Assembly: GCF_040932435.1 (NCBI RefSeq)
Contig: NZ_JBFQGA010000008.1
Location: forward strand, 124,001-188,000
DNA: 64,000 nucleotides
Source: Kluyvera sp040932435
GTDB taxonomy: Bacteria; Pseudomonadota; Gammaproteobacteria; Enterobacterales; Enterobacteriaceae
Direction of reading: 5' to 3'
Positions 52,406 through 59,441 of this stretch are shown here, one piece after another. A program made the translations under genes and the position numbers. The notes under the pieces are model-generated. The model did not search any database. It saw nothing but the letters and a program-made list of their open reading frames with translations, and was not told where the DNA came from. Position 1 is the first letter of the stretch. Each line of letters begins with the position of its first letter.

Positions 52406-53323
52406 TTAGCTCACCAGCAGCAATTCCCGGTTGTCGAGCATAGGACGGCTCACCAACGACATCAGAATTTCTTTCACCGCCTGCGCCTGCGGCGTTAATT
52501 GTCCACGCGCAGAAATATTTAAAGAAAGCGGCAGGCTCATCGATGGTGTGGTGATCCGCGCCATCCAGCCGTTTGCCGCGCTACACAGCGAACGCGCTGC
52601 CGATTCAGGCAGAACCGTCACGCCCATGCCGCTGGCAATCGCTGCGGTCAGCGTAGAGATAGAATCAATCTCACCGATAATTTTGGCCGTTAACCGGCGC
52701 AATGAAAACGCTTCGTCGACGCGGGCGCGAACGGCGCTGTAGTCGCGGGGTAAGAACAGATTCATTTCCGCCACTGCGGTCAGGTCAACGCTCTGTCCTG
52801 GGCAATCACGGGTTCCCACCAGATAAAGGTCTTCTTTTAGCAGCGGCTGGCTCACAATGCCCGCCAGCGGCGCACGATCGTACAGAACCGCCATGTCTAA
52901 CTGGCCGTTTAGCAGCTTGTCGTTCAGTACGGTTCCACTATTTTCATGCAGGTACACCAGCACTTCCGGCAGCTCATTGCGCACCGCCTGCAGCAGCGGC
53001 ATGGTTATCGATGATGCCGCCGTTCCCGGCGCCAGGCCAATAGAGACGGTGCCGCTGAGCGTCTGCCCTACGTTGTGGACCGCCAACTGAGCCTGCTCGC
53101 ACTGACGTAAGATGGTGCGCGCATGGGTATACAGCACCTTACCGGCTTCGGTTGGGGTTACGCCACGCTTAGTGCGGATAAGCAACTGCTGATCAAGCTC
53201 ACCTTCAAGAGTCGCGACCTGCTGGCTGAGTGCAGGCTGTGCAATATGCAACACTTCAGCCGCCTGAGTCAGGCTGCCGATATCGACGATTTTCACGAAG
53301 TACTTCAGTCGTCTGAAGTTCAT
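52406..53323 (-). CDS. nac: Nitrogen assimilation control protein Nac
   Basis: Nac is a LysR regulator made under nitrogen limitation that couples NtrC to sigma-70 genes. The 305 residues contain the helix-turn-helix (SLTQAAEVLHIAQPALSQQVATLEGEL, about 17-43) and the effector domain (VSIGLAPGTAASSITMPLL). GGAGG precedes the ATG. Upstream lie a sigma-54 promoter (53379-53393) and an NtrC-type palindrome (53489-53505), the control known in Klebsiella and E. coli. Confidence 0.96.
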   Translation of the reverse strand: MNFRRLKYFVKIVDIGSLTQAAEVLHIAQPALSQQVATLEGELDQQLLIRTKRGVTPTEAGKVLYTHARTILRQCEQAQLAVHNVGQTLSGTVSIGLAPGTAASSITMPLLQAVRNELPEVLVYLHENSGTVLNDKLLNGQLDMAVLYDRAPLAGIVSQPLLKEDLYLVGTRDCPGQSVDLTAVAEMNLFLPRDYSAVRARVDEAFSLRRLTAKIIGEIDSISTLTAAIASGMGVTVLPESAARSLCSAANGWMARITTPSMSLPLSLNISARGQLTPQAQAVKEILMSLVSRPMLDNRELLLVS

Positions 53324-53378
53324 TTTTGCCTCCGGTAGAGATCCACTGCCACGCTGGCGTTAAGTAGTCGGAGGAGTT

Positions 53379-53393
53379 GCAAGATGCTTGCCA
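53379..53393 (-). promoter_or_regulatory. Sigma-54 promoter of nac
   Basis: On the minus strand TGGCAAGCATCTTGC matches the -24/-12 consensus TGGCAC-N5-TTGC with one change. The -24 GG is at 53392-53391 and the -12 GC at 53380-53379. It lies about 56 bases before the nac ATG. Confidence 0.85.
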
Positions 53394-53488
53394 ATTTTAA
53401 AAACCACGTTAAAACCGCGTAAACCTATACCTGAAGCCCTTTTTTGGCCTAACCAGAAGATTGCCATATGCCCCATAAGGGGTAAATC

Positions 53489-53505
53489 TGCACTTTTGCG
53501 GTGCA
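53489..53505. promoter_or_regulatory. NtrC-type enhancer site upstream of nac
   Basis: TGCACTTTTGCGGTGCA is a 17-base dyad with perfect TGCAC/GTGCA arms, the NtrC half-sites. It is centred about 130 bases upstream of the predicted nac start site, a normal enhancer distance for sigma-54. Confidence 0.8.
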
Positions 53506-53629
53506 GGCGTGCCTGGAAATCAGCCATTATCGATGAATTGCTGAAATTGTCAGCAAACGAACGGATTAAGGCTTTTCACCCTTTGACAACTCATGGGGAC
53601 ATCGATAATATGCGCCCCGTTCACACGAT

Positions 53630-53705
53630 TCCTCTGTAGTTCAGTCGGTAGAACGGCGGACTGTTAATCCGTATGTCACTGGTTCGAGTCCAGTCAGAGG
53701 AGCCA
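53630..53705 (+). tRNA. tRNA-Asn (anticodon GTT), copy 2, insertion target of the element
   Basis: This 76-base tRNA is identical to the one at 51173-51248. Its 3' end forms the left boundary of the integrated element; integrase follows 161 bases downstream. The 88-base repeat with copy 1 begins at 53618. Confidence 0.98.
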
Positions 53706-53706
53706 A
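53690..53706 (+). repeat. Attachment-site core (left end of the element)
   Basis: CCAGTCAGAGGAGCCAA, covering the last 16 tRNA-Asn bases plus one, is the 17-base att core known for the Yersinia high-pathogenicity island and related elements at asn tRNA genes. The right-end copy should lie beyond this window. Confidence 0.85.
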
Positions 53707-53775
53707 ATTCTTGTTTTCATGCCTCTTTGCGAATCCTTATGTGATTTAGATTCAATAAGTTAGCGCGAAAAATCT

Positions 53776-53811
53776 TCCCGATGCATTTTTAGTTTTCCCT
53801 CCGCATCGGGA
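53776..53811. repeat. Inverted repeat between att core and integrase
   Basis: TCCCGATGC (53776-53784) and GCATCGGGA (53803-53811) are perfect 9-base arms around an 18-base AT-rich loop. The site lies 55 bases before the integrase ATG and could be an operator or an integrase/excisionase arm site. Confidence 0.5.
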
Positions 53812-53866
53812 GAATTTGGTGGTCAGATTTGGGGTCATGTTGGTTCGATGACGGAGTGACCCCCAA

Positions 53867-55129
53867 ATGTCTCTTAACGACTCAAAAATTCGCAGCTTAA
53901 AACCATCCGCTAAATCCTTCAAAGTTTCCGATTCCCATGGTCTGTACCTGTTGGTTAATCCAGGCGGTTCACGTCTCTGGTATCTCAAATATCGTATCAA
54001 TAGAAAAGAATCTCGCCTTGGCTTAGGCGCCTACCCTGACGTGTCTTTGGCTGATGCTCGTCAACAGCGTGATGGTATCCGTAAACTGCTGGCGCATAAT
54101 ATCAATCCAGCACAACAGCGCTCTGCTGAAAGAGCTACTTTCTCGCCAGAAAAAACTTTCAAACATGTGGCACTGGAGTGGCATAACAGCAACCGGACAT
54201 GGTCAGAGAACCACGCAACCCGTCTGCTTGCCAGCATGAACAACCATATCTTCCCGATAATTGGACACCTGCCGGTCACAGAACTGAAAACCCGCCATTT
54301 CATCGACCTGCTGAAAGGGATTGAGAAAAAAGGTCTGCTGGAAGTCGCAGCACGTACCAGGCAGCATATGTGCAACATCATGCGTCATGCCGTACATCAG
54401 GAGTTGATAGAGCACAATCCGGCAGCAAATCTGGACGGTATCATCGCCCCTCCCATTAAACGCCACTACCCTGCCCTTCCGCTGGAGCGACTGCCGGAAC
54501 TGTTGATTCGCATTGAGGACTACCAGCAAGGACGAGAGTTAACCCGCCTGGCAGTATCACTCACCCTGCACCTTTTCATCCGCTCCAGCGAACTGCGTTT
54601 CGCCCGTTGGTCCGAGATCGATTTCAAAAATAGAATCTGGACCATTCCTGCCACTCGCGACACCATCCCCGGTGTCCGCTACTCCGGGCGAGGTGCAAAA
54701 ATGCGTACTCCACATATCGTTCCACTCTCCCGTCAGGCCATCACCATCCTGAAACAGATACGGGAAATATCCGGTCATCAGGTGCTGGTATTCCCCGGCG
54801 ATCACAATCCGTATAAACCGATGTGTGAAAACACTGTCAACAAGGCGCTACGCCTGATGGGCTATGACACAAAAGATGAAATCTGCGGCCACGGGTTTCG
54901 GGCAATGGCCTGTAGTGCCCTGATGGAGTCTGGCCTGTGGGCACAGGATGCGGTTGAACGGCAGATGAGTCACCAAGAACGCAATAGCGTTCGAGCGGCT
55001 TACATCCATAAAGCAGAATATCTCGATGCACGTAAAGCGATGATGCAGTGGTGGTCGGATTACCTAGACATAAATCGTGAGCGATATATTCCACCATATA
55101 TTTATTCACAAAATTATGAAGCATCCTGA
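53867..55129 (+). CDS. int: Tyrosine integrase of the HPI/P4 type
   Basis: The integrase inserts and excises the element at the asn tRNA gene. The 420 residues have the DUF4102 arm-binding domain (MSLNDSKIRSLKPSAKSFKV, GLYLLVNPGGSRLWYLKYR), a SAM-like core-binding domain, and a catalytic domain with R244, H342, R345, H369 and nucleophile Y379. It resembles the Yersinia HPI integrase at many positions, including LPLERLPELL and HNPYKPMCENTVNKALR. It reads away from the tRNA. Confidence 0.95.
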   Translation: MSLNDSKIRSLKPSAKSFKVSDSHGLYLLVNPGGSRLWYLKYRINRKESRLGLGAYPDVSLADARQQRDGIRKLLAHNINPAQQRSAERATFSPEKTFKHVALEWHNSNRTWSENHATRLLASMNNHIFPIIGHLPVTELKTRHFIDLLKGIEKKGLLEVAARTRQHMCNIMRHAVHQELIEHNPAANLDGIIAPPIKRHYPALPLERLPELLIRIEDYQQGRELTRLAVSLTLHLFIRSSELRFARWSEIDFKNRIWTIPATRDTIPGVRYSGRGAKMRTPHIVPLSRQAITILKQIREISGHQVLVFPGDHNPYKPMCENTVNKALRLMGYDTKDEICGHGFRAMACSALMESGLWAQDAVERQMSHQERNSVRAAYIHKAEYLDARKAMMQWWSDYLDINRERYIPPYIYSQNYEAS

Positions 55130-55744
55130 TGTGTCAGGATTGATTGCTATTAAAAGGTCCTTATTGTTTTAGGGACCTCTTTAAACCCTAACATTCAAAT
55201 AGGTACGAATTTTATTAATTAAATCAATTATTTATCATGAAAAAAATTAGATAAACCTAGTAAATAGTTAGTAAAATAATCATAAAAGGCAACAAATGCG
55301 TCATAACAGGCAATCGCCATGCGCTTGTGACATGTAAGCTAAATTAGCTATTAGTAGAATATATCAGGATGCCGAAATACTGTTATATGTATTTACATTG
55401 TGGTTACATAAACCTAGCTCTTTTACATACTAATGAATTAGCATACGTACATGAAGCCAATCTTACATACAAATACCCTGATAAACATCATACCTGGGTA
55501 CTTGCGATAATAAACACAAGCCCAACTGAAATAAATCACCGCAATGACTTATTCTTGACACCCCGCTTTTGCTCAAATTACCTTATTTCTCCCTTCGCCA
55601 GAAAAAACACTCACTCTTTCATTCGTCAATCAACATCAATTTAAAAAAAATCAATAAATTATAATAAATTCAAATCAACCATGAAAAATCTACAAGGAAT
55701 TAAAAAATTCATTAATAATATAGTTACGGGAAAGGAGAAATTGT
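55130..55744. other. AT-rich region between integrase and the next gene
   Basis: 615 bases, strikingly AT-rich. They hold the integrase terminator (55152-55183). A 91-codon open frame at 55369-55644 is not supported as a gene. GGAGAA precedes the next start at 55745. Nothing else is recognised. Confidence 0.5.
55152..55183 (+). terminator. Integrase terminator
   Basis: AAAAGGTCC, an AT-rich loop, GGGACCTCTTT: stem built on GGTCC/GGACC with A- and T-flanks, 22 bases after the integrase stop. Confidence 0.65.
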
Positions 55745-56671
55745 ATGTCAAAAAATAACCGTCTCATTAATACTAAAAATTGCCCTCCCGAATGGGTAAC
55801 GATACGAGAAGCAATAGAAATAGCGAATAGAACATCGAACCATAAGATTAAAGATTGTGATATATATCGCCACGCTCTATATGGTACCATTTGCTTATCA
55901 ATTTACTTTCAATCTTCCATTGCATTACGTAAAGTACAAACATCCAACAAAAAAATAAAGGTTACTCCACTAGAAAAATCCTTTCTAAATAGATTATGTT
56001 TTCTTCATAAACAATGCTTTATCAATGACAGGAATTTAATTGTCAGTACTATAGGGGAATTCAAACTCCCAAGAAACAAAATAATTGACACACATTTAGA
56101 AGGTTTTGAATATATTCTTTTGCAGCAACTACTTGCATTCTCCCTAGGTATCCCGCAACCTTCACCGGGTATAAATGATATTAATTATGGGATTTCAGTT
56201 AGCTTGTCAGGGGAGACCTTTCAACTTTTTGAAAAAATAATATTGAAGGAAAGGATTAAGCAACAAATAATGAAATTACCTAAAGATGTTGCGCCTGACG
56301 TTAATCAGACCCTATCGAAATCTTATATAAAAAATTACAATGAGTGCGCATTTTTCCCGATCCATGAATTACCCAAAGATGCTTGTTTTGTCATCAGACA
56401 TGACGAACTTGAAAAATTAATTAATCTATCAGTAAAGAGGAATGAGATTTCCTCTCCCTCTACACGTATATCCACCCCCTTATCACGTCTGTTGTGGTTA
56501 TCCTGCAAACACAATGAAGAAATTAGTCCTTTGATCAGGCAGCCATACAAATTACTGTCGATTTTCGAACAATGGGCTATCGCAGATGGTATTACCGATC
56601 GGTTAAGCGGTGATACACTTAAAACCGCACTGGAACGCGGATCCCCCATTTACACCCACATTTCAAAATAA
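55745..56671 (+). CDS. Unknown AT-rich ICE protein (308 residues)
   Basis: I do not recognise the family. The protein is soluble and basic (MSKNNRLINTKNCPPEWVTI; EAIEIANRTSNHKIKDCDIYRHALYG near 22-47), with later segments LPKDACFVIRHDELEKLINL and a C-terminal LLSIFEQWAIADGITDRLSG. The N-terminal part, with WVTIREAIEIAN then CDIYRHALYG, could be a degenerate helix-turn-helix of the excisionase or MerR kind, but this is only a visual impression. It is much more AT-rich than the surrounding core genes, and ends in a hairpin. Confidence 0.75.
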   Translation: MSKNNRLINTKNCPPEWVTIREAIEIANRTSNHKIKDCDIYRHALYGTICLSIYFQSSIALRKVQTSNKKIKVTPLEKSFLNRLCFLHKQCFINDRNLIVSTIGEFKLPRNKIIDTHLEGFEYILLQQLLAFSLGIPQPSPGINDINYGISVSLSGETFQLFEKIILKERIKQQIMKLPKDVAPDVNQTLSKSYIKNYNECAFFPIHELPKDACFVIRHDELEKLINLSVKRNEISSPSTRISTPLSRLLWLSCKHNEEISPLIRQPYKLLSIFEQWAIADGITDRLSGDTLKTALERGSPIYTHISK

Positions 56672-56697
56672 ATTGGCGCTCCTCTATCCAACCTAAA

Positions 56698-56735
56698 AAC
56701 CCGTATTACGGATCATCTAGCTCTTAATACGGGTT
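56698..56735 (+). terminator. Hairpin after the 308-residue gene
   Basis: AACCCGTATTA (56698-56708) and TAATACGGGTT (56725-56735): perfect 11-base-pair arms, 27 bases after the stop codon and before alpA. There is only a short T-rich tail. Confidence 0.65.
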
Positions 56736-56812
56736 CATAAACTTTACCTTCCAGCTCTCCTCATGCTTTTTTGTTACCTCCAGAGTTTATTAATACTGTA
56801 TTGGAGGAAGTT

Positions 56813-57007
56813 ATGACATCTCATCAGTTATTACGTCTTAAACAGGTTGAAGATAAAACGGGCCTGAAGCGCTCTCAAATCTATCTGTATATGAAGGACG
56901 GTACCTTTCCCCGTTCAATAAAAATTGGCCCGGCCAGTGTGGCCTGGCTCGAATCGGAAATTGACGAATGGATCAATATTAAATTAGTCCGCCGCTCAAT
57001 AGGCTGA
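56813..57007 (+). CDS. alpA: AlpA-family transcriptional regulator
   Basis: This 64-residue helix-turn-helix protein is of the AlpA/excisionase type (LLRLKQVEDKTGLKRSQIYL; DGTFPRSIKIGPASVAWLESEIDEW). Such proteins activate integrase or excision genes of P4-like elements. The frame opens at 56771, but ATG at 56813 follows GGAGGAAGTT and fits the family. DUF2857 follows 15 bases later. Confidence 0.93.
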   Translation: MTSHQLLRLKQVEDKTGLKRSQIYLYMKDGTFPRSIKIGPASVAWLESEIDEWINIKLVRRSIG

Positions 57008-57021
57008 AGGGAGAAAATATA

Positions 57022-57609
57022 ATGATTATCCCGTCACTGAATTACGCCGTATTAACCGATGCCCTGCATGCATTGAAGGATGGCAACATCCGTCACTGTG
57101 AATCGCTCGGATTCACTTTCGACGAAATGAATGCCCTCAACCAATTGTCACTAGACGAGCTGTTTATCATTAGTCGTGAGTCTGCGCCATTTTTGGCTGT
57201 GACGGTTCATCACGACGCATTACGCCTGCTTCTAGCGAAATCCCGTGAGGAGGTTCTGCAGCAACAACGTATCAACCACGCCATCCGGCTGGGTGGGTCG
57301 ATTGCGCTGCTAACTCACTATTTTGGTCTCACATCCAATGAGGTCAGCCTGCGTCGTAGGTTGCTGGATATCACCATCCCTCATGGCCGGACAATCATCC
57401 CGGATGAAGAGACCGATGCCAGGATCTGGGGGCAATGGCAAAAATGCAGGGTAGTTAATTTAGAATCAGCCGAGGCACTGGAGGCGATGATGCAGGTCAC
57501 TGAAAAATTGTCCGCCCAGCCCGATAACCCCTCGCTCACTGTCGTCTGGAACCGTATCAAGCTTTTCGAACGTGAAGCAACTGACAGGGAGACGTCTCAT
57601 GCCGGATGA
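57022..57609 (+). CDS. DUF2857-type ICE protein
   Basis: The 195-residue helical soluble protein (SLNYAVLTDALHALKDGNIRH; LTHYFGLTSNEVSLRRRLLDI, near 95-115) resembles the DUF2857 family found in ICEs and genomic islands next to AlpA. FGLTSNEVSLRRRLL suggests DNA binding. Function is unproven. It follows alpA by 14 bases and overlaps the next gene by 11 bases, forming a small regulatory operon. Confidence 0.75.
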   Translation: MIIPSLNYAVLTDALHALKDGNIRHCESLGFTFDEMNALNQLSLDELFIISRESAPFLAVTVHHDALRLLLAKSREEVLQQQRINHAIRLGGSIALLTHYFGLTSNEVSLRRRLLDITIPHGRTIIPDEETDARIWGQWQKCRVVNLESAEALEAMMQVTEKLSAQPDNPSLTVVWNRIKLFEREATDRETSHAG

Positions 57610-57808
57610 GATCGACCGCGATCAGGAGTTTAATGAACAGCGGCTGGAAGATATGATTGAACAAAGCCGTTTCAAACCCGCTGTAACGCCTTCATTACTT
57701 CACTGTCAATTCTGTGGGAAACCTATTCCAGAGAAAAGGCGGCAGACACTGCCCGGGGTGACAACATGCACGGATTGCCAGTCCATTCTTGAACGTCGCA
57801 GGCGCTAA
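57599..57808 (+). CDS. TraR/DksA-type zinc-finger protein
   Basis: The 69-residue product has an acidic helical N-terminus (MPDEIDRDQEFNEQRLEDMI) and a four-cysteine zinc finger (CQFCGKPIPEKR, then TTCTDCQSILERR), as in TraR and other mobile-element DksA homologues that bind RNA polymerase. A frame opening at 57572 lies inside the upstream gene. ATG at 57599 overlaps it, giving translational coupling. Confidence 0.88.
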   Translation: MPDEIDRDQEFNEQRLEDMIEQSRFKPAVTPSLLHCQFCGKPIPEKRRQTLPGVTTCTDCQSILERRRR

Positions 57809-57822
57809 TCATTATGCCGGTT

Positions 57823-57857
57823 ACGCGCGGTGATTTTCTCTTCCCCGCGCGTTTTTA
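57823..57857 (+). terminator. Terminator of the alpA-DUF2857-zinc-finger operon
   Basis: ACGCGCGG (57823-57830) and CCGCGCGT (57844-57851) pair perfectly, followed by TTTTTAT, 15 bases after the zinc-finger gene stop. Confidence 0.8.
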
Positions 57858-58050
57858 TATTCCCCTATCAGTCAAATATCCGTTAATTTATTTTATTACC
57901 CTGGCAACATAAAGAATCCCCCCGCCTGATACATCCATCTTTTTCTTTTATCAACTCTCTTTATTCTGTTTTTAATTTTTTATATCGAAGCCTTTTTTAA
58001 TATTGCACCCTGTATGCGCCGTTAATTAATGGCTCACCAGATGGACGTTA

Positions 58051-58067
58051 ATTCGTCCGGGACGAAT
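58051..58067. repeat. Short inverted repeat in the virB leader
   Basis: ATTCGTC, CGG, GACGAAT: a perfect 7-base dyad between the likely promoter and the first small gene. It could be an operator for an element regulator or a leader hairpin. Confidence 0.45.
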
Positions 58068-58214
58068 ATTGCTCTTTAAAAATAAGGTTCGGGCTGTCAC
58101 GAAACTACAATTCAGGGTGCCGCTGAATGTTCTCGCTGACCCGTTAAAGCCGGAATGCAGAATTGGGATGTGACATTTATTTAACTCATCGTTGTTTTTA
58201 GTAGAGGAGGCCTC

Positions 58215-58436
58215 ATGCGAAAACCCATTTATCACGTATTTGTCACCCAAGAAAGTCAACCCGATGCACAGGGCGAAATAAACACGTATTGGACCAGGGT
58301 TGGCGTGGCGTTCGCTCATAACGGTAAGTCTGGCCTGAATATCATGCTGACACCCGGTATTGCTGTCTCCGGCAAGTTGGTGCTGCTTGAACCCAGAGAA
58401 GATAGCGGCATTTCGCAGGATACCACCTCTGCTTAA
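58215..58436 (+). CDS. Small conserved-looking ICE protein (73 residues)
   Basis: GAGGAGG precedes the ATG, a strong ribosome site. The product (MRKPIYHVFVTQESQPDAQG; YWTRVGVAFAHNGKSGLNIM) is compact and probably all-beta, without signal peptide. I do not recognise a function. It is the first gene after the leader and lies 68 bases before virB1. Confidence 0.75.
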   Translation: MRKPIYHVFVTQESQPDAQGEINTYWTRVGVAFAHNGKSGLNIMLTPGIAVSGKLVLLEPREDSGISQDTTSA

Positions 58437-58504
58437 TCCGCTTTTGACCTTCCTCCGGCAGGGGCTTGGTATACCCCCCCCGGGCTGACTGTTAAGAGGC
58501 CACC

Positions 58505-59152
58505 ATGCTATCCACCACAGCCTTTCTTACGCTGTCGATGCAGTGCGCCGCCAGCGTTCACCCGTCCACGGCGCTTGATGTGGCGCGGGTCGAATCTGGT
58601 TTGAATCCGTATGCCATCGCTGAAATCCTGCCCGATGGCAAAGGCGTGACTTCACATTTCCCCACAAGCAAGGATGAGGCCGTCAGCCTCACCGGACGGC
58701 TGGCGGTACAGGGCCGACGTTATTCGGTCGGGCTGATGCAAATCACCAGCACCAATTTCCGTCATTACGGCGTGACCGCCCGTGACCTTCTTGCCCCTTG
58801 TACCAACCTGTCCATCTTTGAGCGCATCCTCACCGACTGCTACCGGCGCGGGGGTTCCCTGAAGCGTGCGCTCAGCTGCTACTACTCGGGAAATGTCACG
58901 ACCGGCCAACAGCCGGAATCCGCGTTTAACCAGACCAGCTACATCCAGCGCATCGGCTACGCCGTACCGTCAACGCGGGAAGACCGGCAGCGGCCTCCCA
59001 CCGAAAAGCTCGTGCCGGCAATCCATTACCCCACCGCCGTCTTGCGTGGTGAGCTTACTGATAACGCCATGCCAGTACTGTCATCCCTGCGCTACCCCAA
59101 CGCCTTGATACGCGGCGCGTTACCCATCCCCGGCTCCCAGGAGGAACAATGA
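58505..59152 (+). CDS. virB1: VirB1-type lytic transglycosylase
   Basis: VirB1 opens the peptidoglycan for the type IV secretion channel. The 215 residues show a SLT fold with catalytic Glu30 (DVARVESGLNP), the GLMQI motif (YSVGLMQITSTNF), and the ALSCYYSGN motif. The N-terminal stretch (MLSTTAFLTLSMQCAASVHP) is only a weak export signal. A Pro-rich C-terminal tail follows. Its stop overlaps virB2 as ATGA. Confidence 0.92.
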   Translation: MLSTTAFLTLSMQCAASVHPSTALDVARVESGLNPYAIAEILPDGKGVTSHFPTSKDEAVSLTGRLAVQGRRYSVGLMQITSTNFRHYGVTARDLLAPCTNLSIFERILTDCYRRGGSLKRALSCYYSGNVTTGQQPESAFNQTSYIQRIGYAVPSTREDRQRPPTEKLVPAIHYPTAVLRGELTDNAMPVLSSLRYPNALIRGALPIPGSQEEQ

Positions 59153-59430
59153 TGAAACGAAGACAGAATGACAGGCCCGTACTCTCTTCCTTGTTAATGA
59201 CAAGCCCGGCGCTGGCAGCAGACAGCGGGTTTAATAAAGCCAATGAGACGCTGAGCAACACCTCCACCGGCCTGCTCGGGCTGGCCGCCGTTACCATCAC
59301 GCTCGCCACCATGTGGGTGGGATACAAAGTCTTGTTTGACGGCAAGAGCCTGCATGACATGCGCAACGTCATCATTGGCGCCATCCTTATCGTCGGTGCG
59401 TCAGGTTTCGGTGCCTACTGGGCGTCATAA
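59149..59430 (+). CDS. virB2: VirB2/TrbC-type pilin
   Basis: VirB2 is the major pilin of conjugative type IV secretion. The 93 residues have a signal sequence (SPALAAD cleavage site near 24) and two hydrophobic segments (TGLLGLAAVTITLATMWVGY; VIIGAILIVGASGFGAYWA), the usual hairpin of the family. Its ATG overlaps the virB1 stop, and a second ATG follows directly. Confidence 0.9.
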   Translation: MMKRRQNDRPVLSSLLMTSPALAADSGFNKANETLSNTSTGLLGLAAVTITLATMWVGYKVLFDGKSLHDMRNVIIGAILIVGASGFGAYWAS

Positions 59431-59441
59431 GGGAGGTGACA

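Larger units (their letters stand above)
53324..53629. other. nac control region and second tRNA-Asn promoter
   Basis: The 306 bases carry the nac sigma-54 promoter and NtrC-type site on one side. On the other is the tRNA-Asn promoter (-35 TTGACA at 53583-53588, then TAATAT 17 bases on). No coding frame is supported. Confidence 0.7.
57809..58214. other. Leader region before the virB cluster
   Basis: The 406 bases begin with a terminator (57823-57857), followed by a T-rich stretch with a -10-like TAATAT near 57998, an inverted repeat (58051-58067) and a long untranslated leader to the GAGGAGG before 58215. This is the likely promoter region of the conjugation operon. Confidence 0.55.

Noticed and set aside
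55369..55644. 91-codon frame in the AT-rich gap after integrase
   Set aside because: No good ribosome site, unusual composition with clusters of Tyr, His and Asn, and no recognised family; chance frames of this size are not rare here. It could be revisited if conserved.
53690..58214. Yersiniabactin (ybt/irp/fyuA) genes expected after an HPI-type integrase
   Set aside because: None of the frames between integrase and virB1 resembles siderophore synthesis or uptake proteins.
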